This document shows, in pieces, positions 35,165-44,365 of a stretch of 64,000 bases of DNA. The stretch covers positions 186,001 to 250,000 of the forward strand of contig NZ_BMIH01000005.1 in assembly GCF_014641735.1 (NCBI RefSeq), written 5' to 3'. The translations under genes were made by a program, and so were the position numbers. Under the pieces are notes generated by a model. The model made no database searches, had not been told where the DNA came from, and saw nothing but the letters and a program-made list of their open reading frames with translations. Within the stretch, counting starts at the first letter, position 1; every line of letters starts with the position of its first letter. Source of the DNA: Sphingomonas metalli. GTDB lineage: Bacteria; Pseudomonadota; Alphaproteobacteria; Sphingomonadales; Sphingomonadaceae.

Positions 35165-35428
35165 TCAGGCAGCGCCCTGCGTCGCCGGAAGACCCTGCAA
35201 GAGTCCGTCGACGCTCAGGTCCTCGTCTATGTCGGGCCAATGGATGCCATAGCCCGCGCCGGCCCGCTGCCAGTTGTGCCGCTGCTCCGGCGAGGCGCGC
35301 AGCAGCCTTGGATACCAGGCAAGCGGCGCGGCGATCGTTCGCCCGTCCATCAGGTCGACGATCAGCCGGGCGTCGTCGAATCCAACGTCGAGAATGCGCT
35401 CGTCGGTGACCCTAGCCGAGATATTCAT
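35165..35428 (-). CDS. DUF2442-family protein
   Basis: An 87-aa protein of the DUF2442 type (RILDVGFDDARLIVDLMDGRTIAAPLAWYPRLL, shown here in parts: LDVGFDDARLIV, DGRTIAAPLAWYPRL). These are usually encoded next to DUF4160 genes in a two-gene unit that resembles toxin-antitoxin modules, though function is not established. Here the start overlaps the end of a DUF4160 pseudogene by 17 bp, while the DUF2442 frame itself is intact. The C-terminus ends GLLQGLPATQGAA. Confidence 0.8.
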   Translation of the reverse strand: MNISARVTDERILDVGFDDARLIVDLMDGRTIAAPLAWYPRLLRASPEQRHNWQRAGAGYGIHWPDIDEDLSVDGLLQGLPATQGAA

Positions 35429-35644
35429 GCCACGCCTCCAACAGCCCGGTGCGATGTTCCTCGACCATGGCAAGGATGTCATCGATCTCATGCGCGCGGA
35501 ACCCCCGGCTGCGCGCCACTTCCACCGCTTCGAGTCAGACCTTGATCGTCGCCTCGCCCCGATCGACATGACCATGCGGTGGCTCGTTCGGCTCATGGCT
35601 GTAGAAGTAGAAGCGAATGCACCGATCCGCAGGACCGTCGGCAC
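35412..35644 (-). pseudogene. DUF4160-family pseudogene (frameshift plus stop)
   Basis: Reading from a GTG at 35644, PTVLRIGA is the normal DUF4160 start. A missing base then shifts the frame, and the next frame continues RFYFYSHEPNEPPHGHV and GEATIKV, meets a TGA where the family has TGG (Trp), and goes on LEAVEVARSRGFRAHEI to LLEAWHEYLG and a TAG at 35412-35414. Two independent lesions therefore inactivate the gene. It overlaps the bioB stop by one base and precedes its DUF2442 partner. Confidence 0.8.
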
Positions 35645-36645
35645 TATTCCGCCGCCTCGCATACCCTCGCCCGCATCGGCTCCTCGGCCGCCATCGCCTT
35701 CAACCCCAGCTTCGCAAACAGCGCCGCGTCCGCGCTGTCGCCGCGGTTGCCCGTGGTCAGCAGCTTGTCGCCGGTGAAGATCGAGTTCGCGCCGGCCATG
35801 AAACACAGCGCCTGCGTCGCCTCCGACATCGACTCGCGGCCGGCGGACAGGCGGACCATGCTGAGCGGCATCGCGATCCGTGCGACGGCGACGGTGCGGA
35901 CGAATTCGATATCGTCGATCTTGGCGAGCGGCGTATCGGCCAGCATGTCGCCCAGCACCGTGCCCTTCACCGGTACCAGCGCGTTGACCGGCACGCTTTC
36001 AGGGTGGCGCGGCAGCGTCGCGAGCGCGTGGACGAAGCCGACCCGGTCCTCGCGCGTCTCGCCCATCCCGACGATCCCACCGCAGCACACGTTGATCCCG
36101 GCCGCCCGCACCTGCTCCAGCGTGTCGAGCCGCTCGGCAAAGCTGCGCGTGGTGATGACGTCGCCATAACGCTCCGGGGAGGTGTCGATATTGTGGTTGT
36201 AATAGTCGAGGCCCGCCGCCCCTAGCCGCCGTGCCTGATCGGGGGTCAGCATCCCCAGCGTCATGCAGGTTTCCATCCCCATGCCGCGTACGCCCTCGAT
36301 CATCGCGACGATCGCGTCCATGTCGCGATCCTTCGGATTGCGCCACGCCGCGCCCATGCAGAAGCGCTGCGAGCCTGCATCCTTCGCCTCGGCCGCTCGC
36401 TGGAGCACCGCCTGCACGTCCATCAGCTTGGTCGCCTTCACCCCGCTATCGGCATGGACCGACTGCGAGCAATAGCCGCAATCCTCCGGGCAGCCGCCGG
36501 TCTTGATCGACAGTAGCGTGCACAGCTGCACCTCGCCGACCGCATGATGGGCGCGATGCACGGTCTGCGCCTGATACATCAGTTCGTCGAAGGGCAAGTC
36601 GAACAATACGGCGATCTCGTCGCGGGTCCAGTCGGTACGGATCAT
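35644..36645 (-). CDS. bioB: Biotin synthase BioB
   Basis: A 333-aa radical SAM enzyme that inserts sulfur into dethiobiotin. The radical SAM cluster motif C52-P-E-D-C56-G-Y-C59 is intact, [10 protein letters not shown] and the [2Fe-2S] region ([17 protein letters not shown]) match BioB, and the length is normal. Its ATG overlaps the mutase stop (ATGA), so it is co-translated with methylmalonyl-CoA mutase. Placing the last biotin step in this operon supplies cofactor for the carboxylase made from the same transcript. No other bio genes are in the window. Confidence 0.95.
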   Translation of the reverse strand: MIRTDWTRDEIAVLFDLPFDELMYQAQTVHRAHHAVGEVQLCTLLSIKTGGCPEDCGYCSQSVHADSGVKATKLMDVQAVLQRAAEAKDAGSQRFCMGAAWRNPKDRDMDAIVAMIEGVRGMGMETCMTLGMLTPDQARRLGAAGLDYYNHNIDTSPERYGDVITTRSFAERLDTLEQVRAAGINVCCGGIVGMGETREDRVGFVHALATLPRHPESVPVNALVPVKGTVLGDMLADTPLAKIDDIEFVRTVAVARIAMPLSMVRLSAGRESMSEATQALCFMAGANSIFTGDKLLTTGNRGDSADAALFAKLGLKAMAAEEPMRARVCEAAE

Positions 36646-38882
36646 TCGGCGGCGTCCTGTGTCTCTTCGGCCTCGGAGGGCATGTTGTGGCCGAGCAGCC
36701 GTAGAACGTCTTCGGCCGCGGCGATCAAGTTGGTTCCCGGCCCGAAGATCGCCTGCACGCCCGCGTCGCGCAGCGCCTGATAGTCCTGCGCGGGGATCAC
36801 GCCGCCGGCGATCACCTTGATATCGGCGCGGCCGGCGTCGCGCAGATGACCGATCAGTTCGGGAATCAGCGTCTTGTGTCCGGCCGCGAGGCTCGACGCG
36901 CCGACCACGTCGACGTCCCGTGCCAGCGCCAGTTCGGCGGCCTCTGCGGGCGTCTGGAACAGCGGCCCCGGCACCACCTCGAAACCCAGATCGCCGAACA
37001 TACTGCTGACGAGGTTCGCGCCGCGGTCATGCCCGTCCTGCCCCATCTTGGCGACGAGCATGCGCGGACGGCGGCCGAGCCGGCGTTGGGTCGCCTCGAC
37101 CCCACGGCGCAGCCGGTCCCAGCGCGCATCGTCGCGATAGGCACCGCCATAGACGCCGCTGACCGGCGTCGGCTGTGTGCCGTAGCGCCCGAAGGCGACC
37201 TCCATCGCGGCCGAAATCTCGCCCAGCGAGGCGCGGGCCCGCGCGCAGTCGACCGCGAGAGCGAGGAGGTTGCTGTCCATGTCACCGCCTGACGGGCGAC
37301 CCGCCGCCTCGCGCAGCCGCGCCAGCGCCTTCTGGCACGCCGCCTCGTCGCGGGTCTCGCGCATCCGCTTCAGCCGCGCGACCTGCGCCTCGCGCACCGC
37401 ATGGTTGTCGACAGCGAGGATGTCGATCGGATCCTCGTCCTTCAGCCGGTATTTGTTGACGCCGACGATCACGTCCTCGCCACGGTCGACCCGCGCCTGC
37501 CGCGCCGCGGCGGCTTCCTCGATCATCGCCTTGGGCCAGCCCTGGGCGACCGCCGCCGCCATGCCGCCCTCCGCCTCGACGCGTTCGATGATCGCCCACG
37601 CCTCGTCCACGAGCTGTTTGGTCAGCGCCTCCACATAGTAGCTGCCGCCGAGCGGATCGACGACCTTCGTCATCCCCGTCTCTTCCTGCAACACGATCTG
37701 CGTGTTGCGGGCGATCCGCGCGGAGAAGTCGGTCGGGAGCGCGATCGCCTCGTCCAGGGCGTTGGTATGGAGCGACTGGGTGCCCCCCAGCATTGCCGCC
37801 ATCGCCTCGATCGTGGTGCGGATGACGTTGTTGTACGGGTCCTGCTCCTGCAGCGACACGCCGGACGTCTGGCAATGGGTGCGCAGCATCTTCGACCGCT
37901 CGTCCCTGGCGCCGAGATCGGTCATCACCCGGTGCCACAGCACGCGCGCCGCGCGCAGCTTGGCGACCTCCATGAAGAAGTTCATGCCGATCGCGAAGAA
38001 GAAGGACAGGCGGCCCGCGAACCGGTCGATATCCAGCCCCGCCGCCATCGCCGCGCGCGCATATTCGCGCCCGTCGGCGATGGTGAAGGCCAGTTCCTGC
38101 ACCTGCGTCGCCCCGGCTTCCTGCATGTGATAGCCGCTGATCGAGATGCTGTTGAACTTCGGCATCTCGGCCGAGGTATAGGCGATGATGTCCGCGATGA
38201 TCCGCATCGAGGGTTCGGGCGGATAGATGTACGTGTTGCGGACCATGAACTCCTTGAGGATGTCGTTCTGGATGGTCCCGTCGAGCTGATGCCGTGCGAC
38301 GCCCTGCTCCTCGCCCGCGACGATGAAGAAGGCGAGGATCGGGATCACCGCGCCGTTCATCGTCATGCTGACGCTCATCTCGCCGAGCGGGATGCCGTCG
38401 AACAGGATCTTCATGTCCTCGACACTGTCGATCGCCACGCCCGCCTTGCCGACATCGCCGACCACGCGCGGGTGGTCGCTGTCATAGCCGCGATGGGTGG
38501 CGAGATCGAAGGCGACGCTCAAACCCTTCTGCCCTGCGGCGAGGTTGCGGCGGTAGAAGGCGTTCGACTCCTCGGCGGTCGAGAAGCCCGCATATTGGCG
38601 GATCGTCCAGGGCCGGCCCGCGTACATCGACGCGCGCACGCCGCGGGTGAAAGGTGCGAAGCCCGGCAGGCCGGGGTCCCAATCGGCGACATCCTCGGCG
38701 GTGTAGAGAGGCTTGACCGTGATCCCCTCGGGCGTCTGCCAGTCGAGGTCGCGGCCCTTCACCTCCTTCGTGGCGGCGGCCTGCCAGTCGGCGAGCGTCG
38801 GGCGGGATGTCGGCTCCGGCTGGGGCGGCGCGGACGGCACAGCGCCGGCATCCTCGCCGAGGTTGCGTTCGATCTCGGCCAT
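36642..38882 (-). CDS. scpA: Methylmalonyl-CoA mutase
   Basis: A 746-aa adenosylcobalamin-dependent mutase converting (R)-methylmalonyl-CoA to succinyl-CoA. The large catalytic barrel has [34 protein letters not shown] and [12 protein letters not shown], and the C-terminal B12-binding domain has MGQDGHDRG (cobalt-ligand His near residue 617). The single-chain form of about 710-750 residues is normal for alphaproteobacteria. It follows the epimerase gene after a REP doublet and overlaps bioB at its end. Confidence 0.96.
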   Translation of the reverse strand: MAEIERNLGEDAGAVPSAPPQPEPTSRPTLADWQAAATKEVKGRDLDWQTPEGITVKPLYTAEDVADWDPGLPGFAPFTRGVRASMYAGRPWTIRQYAGFSTAEESNAFYRRNLAAGQKGLSVAFDLATHRGYDSDHPRVVGDVGKAGVAIDSVEDMKILFDGIPLGEMSVSMTMNGAVIPILAFFIVAGEEQGVARHQLDGTIQNDILKEFMVRNTYIYPPEPSMRIIADIIAYTSAEMPKFNSISISGYHMQEAGATQVQELAFTIADGREYARAAMAAGLDIDRFAGRLSFFFAIGMNFFMEVAKLRAARVLWHRVMTDLGARDERSKMLRTHCQTSGVSLQEQDPYNNVIRTTIEAMAAMLGGTQSLHTNALDEAIALPTDFSARIARNTQIVLQEETGMTKVVDPLGGSYYVEALTKQLVDEAWAIIERVEAEGGMAAAVAQGWPKAMIEEAAAARQARVDRGEDVIVGVNKYRLKDEDPIDILAVDNHAVREAQVARLKRMRETRDEAACQKALARLREAAGRPSGGDMDSNLLALAVDCARARASLGEISAAMEVAFGRYGTQPTPVSGVYGGAYRDDARWDRLRRGVEATQRRLGRRPRMLVAKMGQDGHDRGANLVSSMFGDLGFEVVPGPLFQTPAEAAELALARDVDVVGASSLAAGHKTLIPELIGHLRDAGRADIKVIAGGVIPAQDYQALRDAGVQAIFGPGTNLIAAAEDVLRLLGHNMPSEAEETQDAAE

Positions 38883-38893
38883 CTACGCGATGC

Positions 38894-38999
38894 TCCACCC
38901 CGGCGAAGGCCGGGGTCCAGGTGGAAAGGTGGCCGTAACGGAGCGGGGCGTCAGCAAACCCACGTCCCCCACCTGGACCCCGGCCTTCGCCGGGGTGGA
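38894..38999. repeat. REP doublet with perfect 31-bp inverted arms
   Basis: The arms at 38894-38924 and 38969-38999 are exact reverse complements over 31 bp, separated by 44 bp. Each arm also folds on itself (CCCCGGC-GAAG-GCCGGGG, then TCCAGGTGG). It occupies nearly the entire gap between the epimerase stop (39007) and the mutase start (38882). This is the 'TPAFAG'-type sphingomonad REP; strong mRNA hairpins here could affect polarity or stability within the operon. Confidence 0.85.
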
Positions 39000-39006
39000 T
39001 GTCGGC

Positions 39007-39417
39007 TCAATGGCCATCCGGCGTCTCCATCAACTCGACCAGCACCCCGCCCATGTCACGCGGGTGGACGAACACGATCGGCGTGCCATGCGCCCCGATC
39101 CGCGGCTCGCCCAGGATGGTAGCGCCCTTCGCCTTCAGGTCCGCGACGGCGGCCTGGATATCCGGCACCTCGAAACAGACATGATGCTGCCCGCCGGCCG
39201 GATTCTTTCTGAGGAAGCCGGCGATCGGCGAGCTGTCGTCATAAGGTTCGATCAGCTCGATCTGCGTGTTGGGCGCGTCGATGAAGCATACTCTCACCCC
39301 CTGCGCCGGCAGGTCGAACGGCTCCCCGATCGCCGCCGCGCCGAGGAGTGTGCGATAGGTCTCGACCGACCGGGCGATGGAGGGCGTAGCGATGCCGATA
39401 TGGTTGAGGCGTCCCAA
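39007..39417 (-). CDS. mce: Methylmalonyl-CoA epimerase
   Basis: A 136-aa glyoxalase/VOC-fold epimerase interconverting (S)- and (R)-methylmalonyl-CoA between carboxylase and mutase. Metal ligands are likely H in RLNHIGIA, H in GGQHHVCFEV and E in GVLVELMET. No ATG or GTG is in frame near the domain start; TTG at 39417 (before GRLNHIG) is used here, with CTG at 39426 as an alternative. The upstream small membrane gene ends at 39423, so coupling is likely. Confidence 0.9.
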   Translation of the reverse strand: MGRLNHIGIATPSIARSVETYRTLLGAAAIGEPFDLPAQGVRVCFIDAPNTQIELIEPYDDSSPIAGFLRKNPAGGQHHVCFEVPDIQAAVADLKAKGATILGEPRIGAHGTPIVFVHPRDMGGVLVELMETPDGH

Positions 39418-39422
39418 GGTCG

Positions 39423-39674
39423 TCAGGTCAGCGTTCCCGGGTAAAGCAGCGCCCGCACGCCGAGCAGCATGAATACGGCGCCCAGCACCCCCGCAGCGAC
39501 GGTGCCGAAGATGACGCTCCAAAAGCGATAGGGCATCGTCGCGCGTGCATAGTCACCGCGCCGGCCCTTCGCCACGCCCGACCGCATTTCGCGCAGCGCC
39601 GCCCGCGGACAGTGCGCGACGAGCGCCAGCCCGAACGCCACGATCAACAGCGCGGTGACCGTTTCCCGGCTCAT
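39423..39674 (-). CDS. Small two-helix membrane protein in the propionate operon
   Basis: An 83-aa protein with two hydrophobic segments ([17 protein letters not shown] and [27 protein letters not shown]) joined by a positively charged loop. No family is recognised. The ATG overlaps the pccB stop (ATGA). Similar small membrane ORFs may be present in related propionate operons, but I cannot confirm that here. It may be a membrane anchor or a passenger gene. Confidence 0.65.
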   Translation of the reverse strand: MSRETVTALLIVAFGLALVAHCPRAALREMRSGVAKGRRGDYARATMPYRFWSVIFGTVAAGVLGAVFMLLGVRALLYPGTLT

Positions 39675-41197
39675 AGCGGGATATTGTCATGCTTCTTCCA
39701 CGGGTTCTCGAGGCTCTTCCCCCGCAGCTTCCGCAGCCCCAGCGCGATCCGCCGCCGCGTCGAGTGGGGCTGGATCACCTCGTCGATGAAACCCTTGCTC
39801 GCCGCGACGAAGGGATTGGCGAAGCGCGCCTCATATTCGGCGGTGCGCTCGGCGATCTCCTCGGGCGTGCGGCCGCGGAAGATGATCTCGACGGCTCCCT
39901 TCGCGCCCATCACCGCGATCTCGGCGGTGGGCCAGGCATAGTTGAGGTCGCCGCGCAGATGCTTCGACGCCATCACGTCGTACGCGCCGCCATAGGCCTT
40001 GCGCGTGATGACGGTGATCTTCGGCACCGTCGCCTCGGCATAGGCGAATAGCAGTTTCGCGCCATGCTTGATGATGCCGTTATGCTCCTGCGCGGTGCCC
40101 GGCAGGAAGCCCGGCACGTCGACGAAGGTCACGATCGGGATCTCGAACGCATCGCAGAAGCGCACGAAGCGCGCCGCCTTCTTCGAGCTGGCGATGTCGA
40201 GCACGCCCGCCAGCACCATCGGCTGGTTGGCGACGATGCCGACCGTCCGTCCCTCGATCCGGCCGAAGCCGCACAGGATGTTGGCGGCATGCGCCGGCTG
40301 GATCTCGAAGAAATCGCCCTCGTCGACCACCTTGGCGATCAATTCGTGCATGTCGTAGGGCTGGTTGGCGCTGGCGGGGATCAGCGTATCGAGGCTCTCC
40401 TCGACCCGGTCCCAGGCGTCCGCCGTCGGCCGCTCCGGCACGGGTTCGCGGTTCGACAGCGGCAGGAAGTCGATGAAGTCGCGCGCCGCCAGCAGCGCCT
40501 CGATATCGTCTTCGAACGCGACGTCGGCGACGCTCGTCTTGGTGGTGTGCGTCACCGCGCCGCCCAGCGCCTCCTGGGTCACCACCTCGTTGGTCACCGT
40601 CTTCACCACGTCGGGGCCGGTGACGAACATATAGCTCGAATCCTTCACCATGAAGATGAAGTCGGTCATCGCCGGCGAATAGACTGCGCCGCCCGCGCAC
40701 GGCCCCATGATGAGCGACAGCTGCGGCACCACGCCCGATGCCAGCACGTTGCGCTGGAACACCTCGGCATAGCCGCCCAGCGACGCGACGCCCTCCTGGA
40801 TGCGCGCGCCGCCGCTGTCGTTCAGCCCGATCACCGGCGCGCCAACCTTCATCGCCATGTCCATGACCTTGCAGATCTTCGCCGCGTGGCGTTCGGACAG
40901 CGAGCCGCCGAACACGGTGAAGTCCTGACTGAAGACGAAGACCAGCCGGCCGTTGATCGTCCCCGAACCCGTCACCACGCCGTCGCCCGGGATCACCTGG
41001 TCCGCCATGCCGAAATCGACGCAATTATGCTCGACGAACATGTCGAGCTCCTCGAAGCTGCCCTGATCGAGCAGCACGTCGAGCCGCTCGCGCGCGGTCA
41101 GCTTGCCCTTGGCGTGCTGGGCGGCGATCCGCTTCTCGCCACCGCCCGCCCGCGCGGCGGCGCGCTTGGCTTCCAGCATCGCGATCGTCGACGACAT
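39671..41197 (-). CDS. pccB: Propionyl-CoA carboxylase beta subunit
   Basis: A 508-aa carboxyltransferase subunit that transfers CO2 from biotin to propionyl-CoA. The crotonase-like halves show [40 protein letters not shown] and, in the second half, [23 protein letters not shown] and the C-terminal KKHDNIPL. Length and C-terminus are standard for PccB. It is the first gene of the operon, next to the divergent ScfR-type regulator. A GGAGGAAAT site precedes the ATG. Confidence 0.95.
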   Translation of the reverse strand: MSSTIAMLEAKRAAARAGGGEKRIAAQHAKGKLTARERLDVLLDQGSFEELDMFVEHNCVDFGMADQVIPGDGVVTGSGTINGRLVFVFSQDFTVFGGSLSERHAAKICKVMDMAMKVGAPVIGLNDSGGARIQEGVASLGGYAEVFQRNVLASGVVPQLSLIMGPCAGGAVYSPAMTDFIFMVKDSSYMFVTGPDVVKTVTNEVVTQEALGGAVTHTTKTSVADVAFEDDIEALLAARDFIDFLPLSNREPVPERPTADAWDRVEESLDTLIPASANQPYDMHELIAKVVDEGDFFEIQPAHAANILCGFGRIEGRTVGIVANQPMVLAGVLDIASSKKAARFVRFCDAFEIPIVTFVDVPGFLPGTAQEHNGIIKHGAKLLFAYAEATVPKITVITRKAYGGAYDVMASKHLRGDLNYAWPTAEIAVMGAKGAVEIIFRGRTPEEIAERTAEYEARFANPFVAASKGFIDEVIQPHSTRRRIALGLRKLRGKSLENPWKKHDNIPL

Positions 41198-41270
41198 GCC
41201 ATTTCCTCCTGCGACCCGGCCGTCGCCCGTCCCTGCCTGCCCGCGACGGCGCGGCGGCGCAAATGTGAAC

Positions 41271-41300
41271 TTGCGAATTTGCGAAGCGGCGGCTTGCGAA
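41271..41300. promoter_or_regulatory. Three TTGCGAA boxes between pccB and its regulator gene
   Basis: TTGCGAA occurs at 41271-41277, 41279-41285 and 41294-41300, in the 117-bp divergent intergenic region. PccR/RamB/ScfR-type regulators bind TTTGCAAA-like or TTGCGAA-like repeats. The boxes lie 15-44 bp before the regulator start and 74-103 bp before pccB, so they could control both. Confidence 0.65.
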
Positions 41301-41314
41301 CTATCCTCGCGGCT

Positions 41315-42685
41315 ATGCCTCCGCCCCGTCTCTATGCCGGCGACTCGCTGCGCGCGCTGCGCCGGGCCGCTGGCCTCAACCAGCGGGCGATGGCGGCGCG
41401 GCTCGGCCTGTCGGTCAGCTACCTCTCGCAACTCGAGGGCGGCGAGCGACCGTTGACCGCAGCAGTGATCGCCGCGATCGGTCGCCACTTCCCGCAGGCG
41501 CTGGCCGGCATTGCCGATGGCGATACGGCGCGGCGGCTGGTGGCGCTGGGCGAGGCCTTGGCGGATCCGTCGCTGCCGCCGTTGCCGGCGGAGACCACGG
41601 CCAGGCTGGCCGAGGATCGTCCCGACATTGCAGACCGGCTGATCGCGCTCCACGCCGCCAAACGGCTGGCGGAGGAGCGGCTCGCGCTGGCGGAGGAAAC
41701 GCTGGTGGCGGGGGGTGCAGCGCGACTGCCCTGGGAGGCGGTGCGCGACTGGTTTCATGCGGCCGGCAATTACCTCGACCCGCTCGATCGGGCGGCCGAG
41801 GCCCTGGCCGCGGCGGCAACAGCGCCGCTCGACCTGACAGACGCGCTTGCACGCCATGGAATCAACGTCGCGACCGATCCCGATGCCGATGCCCCGATCG
41901 CCCGCCTCGACGGCGCGACGCTGATCGTCAACGGCGCGCTGCCGCCCGAGAGCCGCCGTTTCCAAATGGCGCACCGGCTCGCCACCCGCGCCTTTTCCCA
42001 GGCGATCGCGGCGGTGGTCGACAGCTCCGGACTGGATGCGACCGAGGCGCGGCGACTGCTGGCGATCGGCCTGGCCAATTATGCGGCCGGGGCGATGCTG
42101 ATGCCCTATGCGGCGTTCCGCACGACGGCGCGGCGACTGCGCCACGATATCGATCAATTGTCGCGGTACTTCGGCGTCAGTTTCGAACAGGCCTGCCACC
42201 GGCTGTCGACCTTGCAGAGACCGGGGGCGGAGGGCGTGCCCTTCTTCTTCTGCCGGGTCGACATGGCGGGCAACATCACCAAGCGCCACTCCGCCACGCG
42301 GCTCCAGTTCGCCCGCTTCGGCGGTGCCTGTCCGCTCTGGCACGTTCATGAGGCAGCGGCGATTCCGGATCGCATCCTCGTCCAGCATGCCGAGACTCCG
42401 GACGGCGTGCGCTACGTGTCCATGGCCAAGGGACTGGTGAAGCCGTCGGGCCGCTTCGCCCGCGCGCCGCGCCGCTATGCCGTGGTGCTGGGGTGCGAGG
42501 CGGTCCACGCCGCCGACTTCGTCTATGCGGACGCGGTCGACCGCACGGGTCCCGCGACGCCGATCGGCATCTCCTGCCGCCTCTGTCCCCGGCCCGATTG
42601 CGATCAACGGGCCTTTCCGCCGACCGATCGGCGCATCGCGGTGGAGCCCGACACCCGGCGGATCGTGCCCTATCGGCTCGCATGA
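41315..42685 (+). CDS. Short-chain fatty acyl transcriptional regulator (ScfR/PccR/RamB-type)
   Basis: A 456-aa XRE-type regulator. The N-terminal helix-turn-helix is [29 protein letters not shown] (in parts: [22 protein letters not shown]), followed by an ImmA/IrrE-like middle domain ([14 protein letters not shown]; here the zinc HExxH is degenerate, as in regulators). A C-terminal domain holds conserved cysteines ([12 protein letters not shown]). Family members sense acyl-CoA and control propionyl-CoA or acetyl-CoA pathways, as does PccR in Rhodobacter. It is divergent from pccB, so it should control the methylmalonyl pathway. Confidence 0.88.
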   Translation: MPPPRLYAGDSLRALRRAAGLNQRAMAARLGLSVSYLSQLEGGERPLTAAVIAAIGRHFPQALAGIADGDTARRLVALGEALADPSLPPLPAETTARLAEDRPDIADRLIALHAAKRLAEERLALAEETLVAGGAARLPWEAVRDWFHAAGNYLDPLDRAAEALAAAATAPLDLTDALARHGINVATDPDADAPIARLDGATLIVNGALPPESRRFQMAHRLATRAFSQAIAAVVDSSGLDATEARRLLAIGLANYAAGAMLMPYAAFRTTARRLRHDIDQLSRYFGVSFEQACHRLSTLQRPGAEGVPFFFCRVDMAGNITKRHSATRLQFARFGGACPLWHVHEAAAIPDRILVQHAETPDGVRYVSMAKGLVKPSGRFARAPRRYAVVLGCEAVHAADFVYADAVDRTGPATPIGISCRLCPRPDCDQRAFPPTDRRIAVEPDTRRIVPYRLA

Positions 42686-42709
42686 CCGCTAATTAGCCCC
42701 TTACCCGTA

Positions 42710-42721
42710 AAAACATGTTTT
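42710..42721. promoter_or_regulatory. AAAACATGTTTT palindrome upstream of the GH29 gene
   Basis: A perfect 12-bp palindrome lies in the AT-rich gap between the ScfR-type gene and the GH29 gene, about 70 bp before the GTG start. It could be an operator for the IclR regulator encoded at 46448 or another factor; this is a guess from symmetry and position only. Confidence 0.3.
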
Positions 42722-42791
42722 CAAATATGTGTGGATGCCGCACAACGCTCCGATGCCGTCCGATCAGTTGACGGCCGCGGAGGAGGGGTGC

Positions 42792-44327
42792 GTGATCGAG
42801 TTGAGCAAGCGCGATGTGCTGGGCGGTTCGCTTGCCGCCTTATGGGCCGGCTCCCGCGGTGCCGCGGCGGCGGCCGCCACCGCGCCGGTGGCGATCCGGC
42901 CGGGCCGGTTCGATGCCAGCGTCGCCTCGCTCCAGGCCTATCGCGCGCCCGAATGGTTCCGCAACGCCAAGTTCGGGATCTGGGCGCATTGGGGTCCGCA
43001 GGCGGTGCCGGCGCAGGGCGACTGGTATGCGCGCTGGATGTATGTCCCCGGCCATCCCTGTTACGACCATCACGTCAAGACCTACGGTCATCCGTCGGAA
43101 AAGGGCTATAAGGACATCATCCCGCTCTGGACGGCGGCGCGCTGGGATCCCGATGCGCTGGCCGCCCGCTACGCCGCTGCGGGCGCGCGCTACCTCGTGT
43201 CGATGGGCGTCCACCACGACAATTTCGACCTGTGGCGATCGCGGCATCAGCGCTGGAACGCGACGCGGATGGGGCCGAAGCGCGACGTGGTCGGCGAATG
43301 GCAGGCGGCGGCGAAGCGGCACGGGATGCGGTTCGGCGTGTCCGAGCATCTCGGCGCCAGCTATACCTGGTGGTATCCCAACCACCTCTACGACCAGTTC
43401 TGGCCGCGGCTCGGGGTGGAGTATGACGGCGCCGATCCGCGCTACGCCGACCTCTACCACGACAACCGGACCGAACCCTTCACCAACAAGCCCGGCACCT
43501 GGTACACCAAAAACCCGGCCTATCATCGCCACTGGTTCGACCGGATCAGCGACCTGCTCGACAGCTACCAGCCCGACTTCCTCTATACCGACGGCGGCAT
43601 CCCGTTCGGCGAGGTCGGGCGCGCCCTGATGGCGCACTTCTACAACAGCCGCACCGGCCCGTCCGGGCAGGTGGAGGCGGTCTATGCCTGCAAGAACCAG
43701 GGTTCGGGCGACTTCTTCGAGGGCACCGCGGTGCAGGACGTCGAGCGCGGCGTGCTCAAGGGGATCAATCCCCTGCCCTGGCAGACCGACAGTTCGAACG
43801 GCGACTGGTTCCACAAGACCGACGACAGCTGGAAGTCCAGCGCGGAGGTGCTCGCCATCCTGACCGACGTGGTCAGCAAGAACGGCAACCTGCTGCTCAA
43901 CATCGTCCTGCGCGCCGATGGCAGCCTGCCGCCGGAGTCGGACCGGCTGCTGGCCGATCTCGAGGGCTGGTTCCAGGTCAATGCCGAGGCGATCCACGAC
44001 ACCCGGCCCTGGAAGATCTTCGGCGAAGGACCGACCGAGGCGGCGGGCGGCGCGTTCGGCGAGAATGGCCGCTACACCGCGCGCGACATCCGCTTCACGA
44101 CGAAGGGCGAGCGACTGTTCGCGCTGACCCTGGCCCCGCCGGCAGGGCCGGTGGCGATCACCACGCTGCGGCGCGGCAGCCGGGTGGAGCCGCGGCGGGT
44201 CGGGTCGGTCCATCTGCTGGGGCGCGGTCCGGTTGCGTTCCGCCAGACCGCGAGCGCGCTGGTGGTCGACCTGCCCGCTTCGCTGCCGACGCCGCAGGGC
44301 GTCGCGCTTGACATCCGTTTCGCCTGA
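42792..44327 (+). CDS. GH29 alpha-L-fucosidase, exported
   Basis: A 511-aa glycoside hydrolase family 29 enzyme releasing terminal alpha-L-fucose. The GTG at 42792 is chosen because AGGAGGGG lies 4-7 nt upstream. The N-terminus (SKRDVLGGSLAALWAGSRGA) is a Tat-like signal. WFRNAKFGIWAHWGPQ is the family's substrate-site motif and D267 in FLYTDGG is the expected nucleophile. A C-terminal beta-sandwich follows (from about residue 420). It starts a glycan locus with GH42 directly downstream. Confidence 0.9.
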   Translation: MIELSKRDVLGGSLAALWAGSRGAAAAAATAPVAIRPGRFDASVASLQAYRAPEWFRNAKFGIWAHWGPQAVPAQGDWYARWMYVPGHPCYDHHVKTYGHPSEKGYKDIIPLWTAARWDPDALAARYAAAGARYLVSMGVHHDNFDLWRSRHQRWNATRMGPKRDVVGEWQAAAKRHGMRFGVSEHLGASYTWWYPNHLYDQFWPRLGVEYDGADPRYADLYHDNRTEPFTNKPGTWYTKNPAYHRHWFDRISDLLDSYQPDFLYTDGGIPFGEVGRALMAHFYNSRTGPSGQVEAVYACKNQGSGDFFEGTAVQDVERGVLKGINPLPWQTDSSNGDWFHKTDDSWKSSAEVLAILTDVVSKNGNLLLNIVLRADGSLPPESDRLLADLEGWFQVNAEAIHDTRPWKIFGEGPTEAAGGAFGENGRYTARDIRFTTKGERLFALTLAPPAGPVAITTLRRGSRVEPRRVGSVHLLGRGPVAFRQTASALVVDLPASLPTPQGVALDIRFA

Positions 44328-44365
44328 CCGTTCCCGCCACGCCGCGCCTGTTCCGGAGCTTCTCG

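Noticed and set aside
31890-35252. Long plus-strand open frame opposite the halogenase and pccA
   Set aside because: No recognisable domain; shadow of two well-supported minus-strand genes.
38883-39006. Small frames encoding TPAFAG-like peptides
   Set aside because: These are translations of the REP doublet and occur widely in sphingomonads as spurious ORFs.
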